Counted from the first letter of the stretch, positions 1 to 6,389 are shown. The stretch is 7,090 nucleotides of DNA from JBBRZF01 sp038236965 (GCA_038236965.1 JBBRZF010000175.1:1-7090), one strand, 5' to 3'. Made by a program: numbers and translations. The notes: generated from the sequence alone by a model not told the origin.

Positions 1-113
1 TCGAGCACGGCTTGGCCTTCGGTGACGGTGTCGCCGGATGAGACCATGACGCGAACCAGATCTCCGGACTCGATGTTTTCGCCGAGTTCCGGCAGTTTAA
101 ACTCTATCGCCAC
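1..113 (-). CDS. aceF: Dihydrolipoamide acetyltransferase (PDH E2), N-terminal fragment
   Basis: This is the N-terminal 37 codons of the E2 component of the pyruvate dehydrogenase complex, cut by the left window edge. E2 carries a swinging lipoyl arm that takes the acetyl group from E1 and passes it to CoA. The reverse complement reads MAIEFKLPELGENIESGDLV and continues through VMVSSGDTVTEGQAVL. That is the opening beta-hairpin of a biotinyl/lipoyl domain, with the hallmark LPELGENI. The lipoyl-lysine motif (usually ETDKA) would follow just outside the window. I chose the GTG at 113-111 because the lipoyl domain begins right there and AAAGGGA (126-120) sits 6 nt upstream as a Shine-Dalgarno. 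It lies 103 nt downstream of aceE on the same strand, so the two probably share a message. SucB has a similar lipoyl domain; the aceE neighbour favours AceF. Confidence 0.85.
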   Translation of the reverse strand, partial: MAIEFKLPELGENIESGDLVRVMVSSGDTVTEGQAVL

Positions 114-133
114 GAGAAATCCCTTTCTTGATT

Positions 134-167
134 GCGAGGCCGGAGCGGATGGGGCATCCGGCCTCGC
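134..167 (-). promoter_or_regulatory. 11-bp perfect stem-loop upstream of aceF
   Basis: Positions 134-144 (GCGAGGCCGGA) are exactly complementary to 157-167, with a 12-nt loop at 145-156. This is a very stable hairpin in the aceE-aceF spacer, 20 nt upstream of the aceF start codon and just ahead of its Shine-Dalgarno. On the minus strand it is followed by AATCAAGAAAGGG rather than a T-run, so it is not a classic intrinsic terminator. Likely roles are mRNA stabilisation, a processing site, or tuning of E2 against E1 expression. The structure is seen directly; the function is inferred. Confidence 0.6.
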
Positions 168-179
168 GAAGAAACCAAT

Positions 180-201
180 GCGAACGCGCGAGGGCGTTCG
201 C
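180..201 (-). promoter_or_regulatory. 8-bp perfect stem-loop just after aceE
   Basis: Positions 180-187 (GCGAACGC) pair perfectly with 194-201 (GCGTTCGC) around a 6-nt loop, 15 nt after the aceE stop codon. On the minus strand the hairpin is followed by ATTGGTTTCTTC, which is only loosely T-rich. It could be a weak or partial terminator giving fewer aceF-containing transcripts, or a 3'-end protecting hairpin. It lies 12 nt from the second hairpin (134-167), so the spacer is mostly structured. Confidence 0.5.
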
Positions 202-216
202 GAGAAAAGCCAAACA

Positions 217-2895
217 TCAAACAGTCATCGGGTTGGGCTTGTCGGCATTGATGCCGAGATCCTTGATCGCCTTCTTGACCACGTCGGGCTTGATACGGCC
301 TTGTTGCGCGAGCGCGGAGAGGGTGGCAAGCACGATGAACCTGTCGTCCACTTCAAAGAAATCGCGGAGAGCTTCGCGGCTTTCGCTGCGACCGAAGCCG
401 TCGGTACCGAGCGAGACGAGCTTGCCGGGGAACCACTGCGAAATGGATTCGGGAAGCGCCTTGACGTAATCGCTGGCGGCGACGAAGACGGAATCTTTTG
501 CGGCTTCCGAGAGCGCCTTAGTGACGTAGGCGACACGCGGCGTTTCGCCGGGGTGCAACATGTTCCAGCGATCGGTTGCGTTGCCGTCCTTGTAGAGCTC
601 CTTGTAACTGGTGATGCTCCAGACGTCGGCGGCGACGCCGTACTTCTCTTCGAGAATGGTTTGCGCTGCGAGTACCTGAATCATCATGGCGCCGCTGCCA
701 AAGAGGTTGGCGGAGAGCTTCGTGTCTTTTTTCTCCGAGCGCTTGAAGCGATAGAGTCCGCGCAGAATGCCTTCGTGAACGCCTTCCGGCATGGCGGGCA
801 TTTCCCAGGCTTCGTTCATGACGGTGAGGTAATAGAAGATTTCCTCCTTCTCAACGTACATGCGTCGAATACCATCCTGAATGATGGTGGCGAGTTCGAA
901 GGCGAAGGCAGGATCGTAGGTGATGAGGTTGGGCACGGGATAGGCGAGCAGATGACTGTGGCCGTCCTGATGCTGAAGACCTTCCCCGTTGAGCGTGGTG
1001 CGTCCGGCGGTTCCGCCGAGGAGGAATCCGCGAGTGCGCATGTCGCCGGCGGCCCAGACGAGATCGCCTACGCGCTGCATTCCGAACATGGAATAGTAGA
1101 TGAAGAAGGGAATCGTGTTGACGCCGTGCGTGGAATACGCGGTTCCGGCGGCCATGAATTCCGACATGGCTCCGGCTTCAGTGATGCCCTCTTCGAGAAT
1201 CTGTCCGTCTTTCGCTTCCTTGTAATAGAGAAGCGTGTCCATATCGACCGGCTCGTAGAGTTGGCCGACGCTGGAGTAGATGCCGACCTGGCGGAACATG
1301 GCTTCCATACCGAAGGTGCGAGCTTCGTCGGGAATGATGGGGACGATGAGTCTGCCGACCTGCTTGTCGCGCAAGAGCTTGGAGAGCAATCGCACGAAGA
1401 CCATGGTGGTAGAAACTTTGCGTCCTTCGGTGCCCTTGAAGAATTCCTCGAAAAGTTCTTCGGGGAGCGGGTCGAGTGCGGGCGCATCGTTACGACGCGC
1501 AGGCATGTATCCGCCAAGTTCTTTGCGGCGCGCCTGCAGATACTGAATCTCGATGCTGTCTTCGGAGGGCCGGTAGAAGGGAGCGTCGTGCAATTCTTCG
1601 TCGGCGATGGGAATGCCGAAGCGCGAACGGAAGATGCGCAACTCTTCGTCGTTGATCTTCTTCTGCTGGTGGGTGATGTTCCGGCCTTCTCCACTTTCGC
1701 CGAGTCCGTAGCCCTTGATGGTCTTGGCGAGAATGACGGTGGGCGAACCCTTGTGGTCGACGGCGGATTTGTAAGCGGCGTAAACCTTGAGCGGATCGTG
1801 TCCGCCGAGACGCATCTTGGCAAGCTGTTCGTCGCTGAGGTGTTCGACCATCTTGAGCAAGCGAGGATCGGTACCGAAGAAGTTCTGGCGGAAATAGGCG
1901 CCGCTTTCGACGAAATATTTTTGGTATTGGCCGTCGGTGATCTCGCCCATGCGCTTGACGAGCAGACCGTCGCGGTCTTTCTCGAGAAGCGGATCCCAAT
2001 CGCCGCCCCAGATGACCTTGATGACGTTCCATCCTGCGCCACGGAATGCGGCTTCGAGTTCCTGGATGATTTTTCCGTTGCCACGAACTGGGCCGTCAAG
2101 GCGCTGGAGATTGCAGTTGACGATGAAGATGAGGTTGTCGAGTTTTTCACGCGAAGCCAAGGTGATAGCGCCGAGGGATTCGGGTTCGTCGGTCTCACCG
2201 TCGCCAAGGAATGCGAAAACTTTTCCCTGCGTGGCTTTTTTCAGTCCGCGATTTTCCAGGTAGCGATTGAAGCGAGCCTTATAGATGGCCTGGATGGGGC
2301 CAAGTCCCATGGAGACCGTGGGAAATTCCCAGAAATTCGGCATGAGCCACGGGTGCGGATAAGAGGACAACCCTCCGCCTTCGGCGAGTTCGCGACGGAA
2401 ATTTTCTAACTGTTGTTGCGAGATGCGTCCTTCGAGGAAGGCGCGAGCGTAAATGCCCGGTGATGCGTGTCCCTGGAAGTAGACGATGTCGCGGTCGCCG
2501 TCTTCTGTTCGAGCGTGGAAGAAATGGTTGAAGCCGATCTCGAGCAGTGTGGCGGCGGATGCGTAGGTGGAAATGTGTCCACCGATGCCGTCGGATCTTT
2601 TATTCGCTCGCATTACCATGGCGAGCGCGTTCCAGCGAACGAGGCTCTTGATGCGTCGTTCGACTTCCTGCGAACCTGGGAAGGGCGCCTGCGCCTCGAC
2701 GGGAATGGTGTTTTCGTACGGCGTGGTCGCCGTGAACGGCATTTTGTAGCCGGTGCGCGAAGCGTGTGATTCAAGCTGCTGAAGGAGGCGTCCAGCGCGA
2801 TCGGCGCCGCTGTTCTCCAAAACGTAATCGAGCGAGTCCATCCACTCGCGAGTTTCGAGTACTTCCAAGCCGTCGGTCTTATCAGAATTGTTCAA
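217..2895 (-). CDS. aceE: Pyruvate dehydrogenase E1 component, homodimeric type
   Basis: Cytoplasmic thiamine-diphosphate enzyme that decarboxylates pyruvate and reductively acetylates the lipoyl arm of E2, feeding acetyl-CoA to the TCA cycle. From the TTG start it is 892 aa, against 887 for E. coli AceE, and it follows that protein along its whole length. Landmarks: ETREW near residue 14; GGH (H107) and QGH (H143); the ThDP/Mg motif GDGE (231-234) with N260 and Q264; GRNITHQ (H409); the catalytic-glutamate stretch ILEEGITEAGA and then GEGLQHQDGHSH in the second half; C-terminus KPNPMTV. Active-site residues match E. coli with a constant +2 offset up to H409. The start is TTG at 2895-2893, with AAGGA (2907-2903) 7 nt upstream. 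The frame stays open upstream to 3273, but that part does not resemble AceE and overlaps the divergent gene. aceF follows 103 nt downstream. The leader contains possible regulatory hairpins. Confidence 0.97.
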   Translation of the reverse strand: MNNSDKTDGLEVLETREWMDSLDYVLENSGADRAGRLLQQLESHASRTGYKMPFTATTPYENTIPVEAQAPFPGSQEVERRIKSLVRWNALAMVMRANKRSDGIGGHISTYASAATLLEIGFNHFFHARTEDGDRDIVYFQGHASPGIYARAFLEGRISQQQLENFRRELAEGGGLSSYPHPWLMPNFWEFPTVSMGLGPIQAIYKARFNRYLENRGLKKATQGKVFAFLGDGETDEPESLGAITLASREKLDNLIFIVNCNLQRLDGPVRGNGKIIQELEAAFRGAGWNVIKVIWGGDWDPLLEKDRDGLLVKRMGEITDGQYQKYFVESGAYFRQNFFGTDPRLLKMVEHLSDEQLAKMRLGGHDPLKVYAAYKSAVDHKGSPTVILAKTIKGYGLGESGEGRNITHQQKKINDEELRIFRSRFGIPIADEELHDAPFYRPSEDSIEIQYLQARRKELGGYMPARRNDAPALDPLPEELFEEFFKGTEGRKVSTTMVFVRLLSKLLRDKQVGRLIVPIIPDEARTFGMEAMFRQVGIYSSVGQLYEPVDMDTLLYYKEAKDGQILEEGITEAGAMSEFMAAGTAYSTHGVNTIPFFIYYSMFGMQRVGDLVWAAGDMRTRGFLLGGTAGRTTLNGEGLQHQDGHSHLLAYPVPNLITYDPAFAFELATIIQDGIRRMYVEKEEIFYYLTVMNEAWEMPAMPEGVHEGILRGLYRFKRSEKKDTKLSANLFGSGAMMIQVLAAQTILEEKYGVAADVWSITSYKELYKDGNATDRWNMLHPGETPRVAYVTKALSEAAKDSVFVAASDYVKALPESISQWFPGKLVSLGTDGFGRSESREALRDFFEVDDRFIVLATLSALAQQGRIKPDVVKKAIKDLGINADKPNPMTV

Positions 2896-2900
2896 TGGTT

Positions 2901-2943
2901 GGTCCTTAGATAGAGATGGATAGGGACCGGGACCCACTCCCGG
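2901..2943 (-). promoter_or_regulatory. aceE leader: RBS and competing hairpins
   Basis: The aceE Shine-Dalgarno AAGGA (2907-2903) lies 7 nt before the TTG codon and is what decides this start. Just upstream, CCGGGA (2943-2938) pairs with TCCCGG (2932-2927) around a 5-nt loop. GGTCC (2928-2924), which overlaps the end of that stem, is also complementary to GGACC (2905-2901), which covers part of the Shine-Dalgarno. The two pairings share two G residues and cannot coexist. Such an arrangement can regulate translation, but here it is only a structural possibility. The tandem GGGACCGGGACC at 2923-2934 creates both pairings. Confidence 0.4.
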
Positions 2944-2980
2944 ACGTCTCCATGATTGCTTAGTGCTTATTTCCCCAATA

Positions 2981-2986
2981 ACTATA
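2981..2986 (-). promoter_or_regulatory. Possible aceE -10 element (weak call)
   Basis: The divergent spacer at 2896-3088 is locally AT-rich around 2970-2992. On the minus strand, TATAGT (2986-2981) matches five of six bases of a sigma-70 -10 box and would give a leader of roughly 80 nt for aceE. No convincing -35 element lies 16-18 bp upstream, so this is only the best candidate. Confidence 0.25.
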
Positions 2987-3073
2987 TTAAATCCTCCGGA
3001 GCGATTCGTGTTGGGACGAGGTATTTGGAAGGTAAGTGGGTGGAAATTGCTGCCCGATATGGGCAGGGTGCGA

Positions 3074-3103
3074 TAAAATTCTGCGCGAATGAATACAGAG
3101 AAG
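3074..3103 (+). promoter_or_regulatory. -10-like box and RBS of the methyltransferase gene
   Basis: TAAAAT at 3074-3079 matches five of six bases of a -10 box, and transcription from it would begin near 3086. No good -35 is seen at the usual distance. GAGAAG at 3098-3103 is a fair Shine-Dalgarno lying 6 nt before the in-frame ATG at 3110. No such site precedes the upstream ATG at 3089. Together these favour 3110 as the real start, unless the message is leaderless. Confidence 0.3.
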
Positions 3104-3898
3104 ATGACGATGGCTGAGGAGTTGGAAAGCGTTGTGGCAAAGGCCTGCGCGGCGGCGCGGGACGTGCCCGGCTTTCTGACCGAAGTGGAAGCAAGGATGC
3201 TGGCCGTGATGGCCGCGTGCACGCCGGGCGACGGCGCGATCGTGGAGATAGGCAGTTTCAAAGGCAAGTCCACGGTAGTGCTGGCGACGGTTGCCGCGCA
3301 TTACGGGCTGGGACAAGTGGTGAGCATCGACCCGCACACGGCTCCGTCGGAAACCTGCCCGGACCTAGAAGGAGAGGCGACGTCGTTCGACGAGTTTTTG
3401 CAGTCACTAAAGAAGGCGGGCGTGGAGCAGCAGGTGGAAGCGCATCGCGAGTACTCGCAGGAGGTGGCGAAGAGCTGGACGCGTCCAATCCGCATGTTGT
3501 GGATTGATGGCGACCATACGTATAAGGGGGCGAAAAGCGATTTCGATCTGTTCGCGCCCTTTGTCATGGAGGGCGGTGCGGTGGCGCTGCACGACACGCT
3601 GCATGAATTTGAGGGACCGATACGCGTGTTCGTCGAAGAGATGTTGCGGTCGGATAAGTTCGGTGCGGCAGGATTCGCAGGGTCGATCGGCTGGGCGCAG
3701 TATCGTCCGAGCGATGGCGGGAAGTTTGGGGCAGAGCGCGAGATTTTGGCAGATAAGGCTGAACGATTGATTCCGCTGTCCAGCAGCGGAAAGAAACTGC
3801 ACGGCTTGGAATATCTGCGCTACAAGCTGGCGCGCGCCAGAGTACCTAGAGCGGGGATGACGGCCGAGGAGTGGGTGGAGAAACTCGGGAACAAGTAG
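3089..3898 (+). CDS. Class I SAM-dependent methyltransferase (Methyltransf_24-like)
   Basis: Predicted soluble methyltransferase of 269 aa with a Rossmann-type SAM-binding fold. Motif I is VEIGSFKGKST (residues 52-62). The acidic residue that would hold the SAM ribose is in VVSIDPH (D81). WIDGDHTY (138-145) and GGAVALHDT (162-170) follow, the pattern of the Methyltransf_24 / cephalosporin-hydroxylase-like group, in which Asp/His residues may bind a metal. About 30 N-terminal residues precede the core. The C-terminal tail after residue 215 is basic (RYKLARARVPRAG) and matches nothing I know. Members often methylate sugars or other small molecules; the substrate here is unknown. The longest start is ATG 3089. 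ATG 3110 (residue 8) has the better ribosome-binding site and is equally likely. The gene is divergent from aceE and sits 99 nt before the lipoprotein gene, with no terminator visible between them, so the two may be co-transcribed. Confidence 0.85.
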   Translation: MNTEKMTMAEELESVVAKACAAARDVPGFLTEVEARMLAVMAACTPGDGAIVEIGSFKGKSTVVLATVAAHYGLGQVVSIDPHTAPSETCPDLEGEATSFDEFLQSLKKAGVEQQVEAHREYSQEVAKSWTRPIRMLWIDGDHTYKGAKSDFDLFAPFVMEGGAVALHDTLHEFEGPIRVFVEEMLRSDKFGAAGFAGSIGWAQYRPSDGGKFGAEREILADKAERLIPLSSSGKKLHGLEYLRYKLARARVPRAGMTAEEWVEKLGNK

Positions 3899-3997
3899 AT
3901 GAACCGGCAAAGTGCGCTATTGTTGGACGAGTAGCCATCTCGGATTCGTTTTGGTCCATCTTCTACTTCAAACAGTTATCTTGAGAAGAAGGTTCCG

Positions 3998-5203
3998 ATG
4001 TATCCCGCTCCTTGTCAGCATTACTCGTTTTTTCGTTTGACGCTCCATGGACTTGTAGCTTGCTTCGTGATCTCTTGTCTCCTGGTAGTAGCTGGATGTG
4101 GCGGGGGCAGCAGTTCTGGTGGCCTTCCGGTAGTCCAAGGGGCGGGCGGCAGTTCGACTCCGACGCCGGCACTGTCGCCGAGTCGCTTCTTGTATGGCGG
4201 GCCGGGATTCGAGGTAGACGGATTTTTCGGAGCGTCCATCAATACCTCCACAGGAAGCGCTACGCCGATTCCCGGGATGTTCGTTGACGGGTTACAGCAG
4301 GGCAATCTTCTGCAAATCGTGTCGGACCCGAAAGGGCGCTTCGTTTTTACGATGCGGCAAGAGGCGTCTTCCTTTGGAATGCCGGTGGGTTTCTCGGGAA
4401 TCTCATCTTTCCAAATCAACTCACAAACGGGCGCGCTGACCCTGGCTCCAAATTCGCCGATCATCTTTGGGACGAACGCAAACACAGCCTCGATCGTGTT
4501 CGATGGATTGGGGCGGTGGATCTATCAGCCTCGAATGCAATCGCCGTCAGGCTTCGACATCTATGCCATCGATCAGACCTCGGGTGCGTTGAGCAAACTC
4601 CCGCCAAGCAATGTGACGCCGATAGGTGGCGCTTCCGTAGGTAGTCCGGACGGGAGGTTCCTGTTCGACTCCGGCGGGGGAAAGGTGCAGACGCTGACGG
4701 TGGACTCCTCTGGACAGCTTTCGGTGGTCGCGATCACGGCGATCTTAGGAGGAGGCGCCGGACCGATTGCGGTGAGCGCAGATGGCAAATTCCTTTATTC
4801 GTCCAACAGCGCGGAAGGAACGGTGGCGGTCCTCAGCATAGGCACGGACGGAAAACTGACGGCCATGGGTGGCTCGCCCTTCCATGTTTCCGCGGGGTCC
4901 GACTGGATAGCCCTGACGCCGGATGGGAAATTTTTGTACAGCCTGTCCAGCGCCGGGGTGGAAGGCTTTGCTTTGAATCCGAGCGCGGGCACGTTTGCGC
5001 CGATCGCCGGATTCAGTCCGATCGCTGCGACGGCATTCACGTTGGATAGAGCGGGTAAATTCGCGTTTGTGTCGGACATCAACGCGACGAACCCGGTGCT
5101 GACGACTTTCAGCATCAACCCGACCACAGGCGCCTTCACGAAACTGAGCAGGGCAGAAGGGCCTGTAACGGATCTGCCGACAGATTTGACGACGGTTCCG
5201 TAG
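3998..5203 (+). CDS. Secreted lipoprotein with lactonase-like beta-propeller
   Basis: 401-aa predicted lipoprotein. Residues 14-33 form a hydrophobic signal segment ending in the lipobox VAGC, with the lipidated cysteine at C34. A Gly/Ser/Thr/Pro-rich tether (35-62) follows. The rest is a repeated beta-propeller: blade-start motifs of the type (S/T)PDGKFLY recur near residues 110 (DPKGRFVFT), 169 (DGLGRWIYQ), 216, 260, 307 and 349 (LDRAGKFAFVSD), about 45-60 residues apart. Between them come the partner strands, such as INSQTGALT, DQTSGALS and INPTTGAFT. This is the pattern of the 7-bladed lactonase / YVTN propeller families. The family includes 6-phosphogluconolactonase, but this exported, divergent member is more likely a binding or surface protein, and I assign no reaction. 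ATG 3998 has GAGAAGAAGG (3983-3992) 5 nt upstream. A strong terminator follows 38 nt after the stop. Confidence 0.85.
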   Translation: MYPAPCQHYSFFRLTLHGLVACFVISCLLVVAGCGGGSSSGGLPVVQGAGGSSTPTPALSPSRFLYGGPGFEVDGFFGASINTSTGSATPIPGMFVDGLQQGNLLQIVSDPKGRFVFTMRQEASSFGMPVGFSGISSFQINSQTGALTLAPNSPIIFGTNANTASIVFDGLGRWIYQPRMQSPSGFDIYAIDQTSGALSKLPPSNVTPIGGASVGSPDGRFLFDSGGGKVQTLTVDSSGQLSVVAITAILGGGAGPIAVSADGKFLYSSNSAEGTVAVLSIGTDGKLTAMGGSPFHVSAGSDWIALTPDGKFLYSLSSAGVEGFALNPSAGTFAPIAGFSPIAATAFTLDRAGKFAFVSDINATNPVLTTFSINPTTGAFTKLSRAEGPVTDLPTDLTTVP

Positions 5204-5241
5204 GATTCTCTGCATAGGATTTTCTAAAAGTGGGGAATGGA

Positions 5242-5287
5242 ATCAAAGCGGCTCGTGCTTCGCGCATGGGCCGCTTTGGTTTGTGCG
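5242..5287 (+). terminator. Intrinsic terminator of the lipoprotein gene
   Basis: Positions 5244-5258 pair with 5264-5278 in a 15-bp stem (13 Watson-Crick pairs and two G-T pairs) around the 5-nt loop TTCGC. AT/GT pairs at 5242-5243 and 5279-5280 may extend it. The outer nine pairs, CAAAGCGGC with GCCGCTTTG, are perfect. TTTGGTTTG at the 3' side supplies an interrupted U-tract. It lies 38 nt after the lipoprotein stop and separates that gene from the tRNA. Confidence 0.75.
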
Positions 5288-5302
5288 GAAGGTGCGTCGG
5301 GA

Positions 5303-5332
5303 TTGGAGCGGAAGTATCGATTGCGATACACT
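5303..5332 (+). promoter_or_regulatory. Possible tRNA promoter with overlapping dyad
   Basis: TTGGAG (5303-5308) and TACACT (5327-5332) are spaced 18 bp apart and could act as a weak sigma-70 promoter, starting transcription about 25 nt before the tRNA. The perfect inverted repeat GTATCG-ATTG-CGATAC (5314-5329) lies in the spacer and overlaps the -10. The dyad is seen directly; the promoter matches are modest. Confidence 0.3.
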
Positions 5333-5364
5333 CAATTGTCCGCCGCAGGCTTCACGGAATGCAC

Positions 5365-5440
<76 letters not shown>

Positions 5441-5651
5441 AAAAAAAGTTGTCAGTTGCCAGTTGTCAGTTAAGGGCAAAGGCAAGAACCAGTTGCCGAT
5501 TAAGGGCGAGGCGAAGGCAAAGGAAAAGCTCGCAAGTCAAAATCCACAAGCCAAAAGCAAAAGACAAATCAAAAGCAAATGCGCGCATGAAAAGCTTGCT
5601 GCGCAGCTATCGAAGTCGTACCCGAGAATTGAATCCACTTTCAAAGAAAAA
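5441..5651. other. Gene-free spacer between tRNA and regulator
   Basis: Apart from the repeats at 5447-5518 this spacer is A-rich on the plus strand and contains only a 10-bp palindrome GCTGCGCAGC at 5598-5607. I see no T-run after a stable stem on either strand, so there is no clear terminator for the tRNA or for the regulator, which ends at 5652. No small gene with a ribosome-binding site was found. Confidence 0.5.
5447..5518. repeat. Heptad tandem repeat and degenerate 30-bp repeat
   Basis: The heptad AGTTGYC occurs three and a half times in a row (5447-5453, 5454-5460, 5461-5467, then AGTT to 5471) and recurs alone at 5491-5497. Overlapping this, a 30-bp unit beginning CCAGTTG (5459-5488) is followed directly by a second copy (5489-5518) with about 21 of 30 bases the same; both contain TTAAGGGC. 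The stretch from 5519 to about 5580 continues as a purine-rich run of AAAGCAAA-type units. It starts 6 nt after the tRNA. No coding function is evident. Confidence 0.65.
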
Positions 5652-6239
5652 TCAAAGTGCTGTGACCACCAGGGCGGTGCAGGATTTCTTGCCGACTCGA
5701 CGGTAAGAGTGCAGGACGCTGCTGTCGAAATAGATAGAGTCTCCGTCGCCGAGTTCGTATTCGTCGGAGCCGATCTTCAGCGCCAGCTTGCCTTCGATGA
5801 CGTAAAGGAATTCGATTCCGGCGTGTTGATGAGGCTTGGCTTTTTCCGGAGCGATGGCTTCAAAGTCGGCGAAGTAGGCACTGATTTTTCGTTCGCTGGC
5901 CTTGAAGTCGAGGCTCTCAAAAAAGTAAGAGACATCGATTCCGTTGGGACGTTCGGGAAAACGATTGCGTTCTTCGCGACGGATGATGGAGATTACGTGA
6001 CGCTTGCGCTCGTCTGTAAAAAAGAAATCCAGACCGACTCCGAAGACCATCGCAATCCGCAAAAGCGTTGGCAGGGTGGGGAAAAGTTTGCCGCGCTCGA
6101 GTTTGGAGATGAGGGCGGCGGAGAGTCCGGTGTGTTTTCCCAATTCCACCAGTCCCATACTTTTTTTCAAGCGCAGGGTGCGGAGCTTTTCGCCGATGAG
6201 GTAGGGTTTGAGGCCCTCGGTAAGGGTTTCACTCAACAT
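5652..6239 (-). CDS. XRE-family HTH transcriptional regulator with cupin domain
   Basis: 195-aa two-domain regulator. Residues 15-74 are a Cro/C1-type helix-turn-helix (IGEKLRTLR, then LGKHTGLSAALISKLERG with the recognition helix at about 40-50, ending GVGLDFFF). Residues 120-193 are a cupin_2 sensor domain. PHQHAGIEFLYVIEG carries the metal ligands H137, H139 and E143, and the fourth, H177, is in VLHSY. The set is complete, so the cupin probably binds a metal and senses a small ligand. Relatives such as the PuuR type control amine, amino-acid or osmolyte genes, but the target here is unknown. The start ATG 6239 has an AAGG about 10 nt upstream. The gene lies 204 nt downstream of sucA on the same strand, behind a terminator, and has its own near-consensus promoter. 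A dyad overlaps that promoter, which suggests autoregulation. Confidence 0.9.
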   Translation of the reverse strand: MLSETLTEGLKPYLIGEKLRTLRLKKSMGLVELGKHTGLSAALISKLERGKLFPTLPTLLRIAMVFGVGLDFFFTDERKRHVISIIRREERNRFPERPNGIDVSYFFESLDFKASERKISAYFADFEAIAPEKAKPHQHAGIEFLYVIEGKLALKIGSDEYELGDGDSIYFDSSVLHSYRRVGKKSCTALVVTAL

Positions 6240-6321
6240 GACCGAACCGCCTTTTCTCAGGGAGTGCCAAGAAATGTTGCCACGTTTCCTTGCGGGAACA
6301 TGAAGTTCTTACGCCAATTTC

Positions 6322-6336
6322 TTATCCACATGATAA
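6322..6336. promoter_or_regulatory. Operator-like dyad containing a perfect DnaA box
   Basis: TTATC (6322-6326) and GATAA (6332-6336) form a perfect inverted repeat with a 5-bp spacer, covering the -10 and probable start point of the regulator gene. A protein bound there would block transcription, as expected for XRE autoregulation. The plus strand at 6322-6330 also reads TTATCCACA, an exact match to the 9-bp DnaA-box consensus. No second box was seen nearby, so this is not an origin. Confidence 0.4.
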
Positions 6337-6358
6337 AACAAATTGTCAGCACAGTCAA
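6330..6358 (-). promoter_or_regulatory. Sigma-70 promoter of the XRE-cupin regulator
   Basis: On the minus strand, TTGACT (6358-6353) and TATCAT (6335-6330) each match five of six consensus bases and are separated by exactly 17 bp. This is the best promoter match in the window. It predicts transcription starting near 6323 and a leader of about 85 nt before the ATG at 6239. Confidence 0.7.
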
Positions 6359-6389
6359 TAAGTGGAAGGGTCTTGTCTCGTCCTTCGGG

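Noticed and set aside
22..2409. 795-codon open frame on the plus strand opposite aceE
   Set aside because: It is the exactly in-register antisense frame: its stops would need TTA, CTA or TCA codons in aceE, which GC-rich genes avoid. The protein resembles nothing, whereas the opposite strand is full-length AceE.
2467..2769. 100-codon plus-strand frame opposite the aceE N-terminus
   Set aside because: Shadow of aceE, with no recognisable protein features.
2896..3273. Upstream in-frame extension of aceE (about 126 extra residues)
   Set aside because: Not AceE-like, overlaps the divergent methyltransferase gene and crosses the promoter region. The TTG at 2895 has a good ribosome-binding site and gives the family's normal length.
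3899..3934. 11-codon ORF starting one base after the methyltransferase stop
   Set aside because: No ribosome-binding site of its own and too short to judge; probably chance.
5598..5607. Palindrome GCTGCGCAGC as terminator of the regulator gene
   Set aside because: Short, with almost no loop and only a weak T-run (AAGCTTTTC) on the minus strand. Not convincing.
6322..6330. DnaA box as part of a replication origin
   Set aside because: A single box with no cluster, no AT-rich unwinding element and no dnaA or dnaN neighbour.
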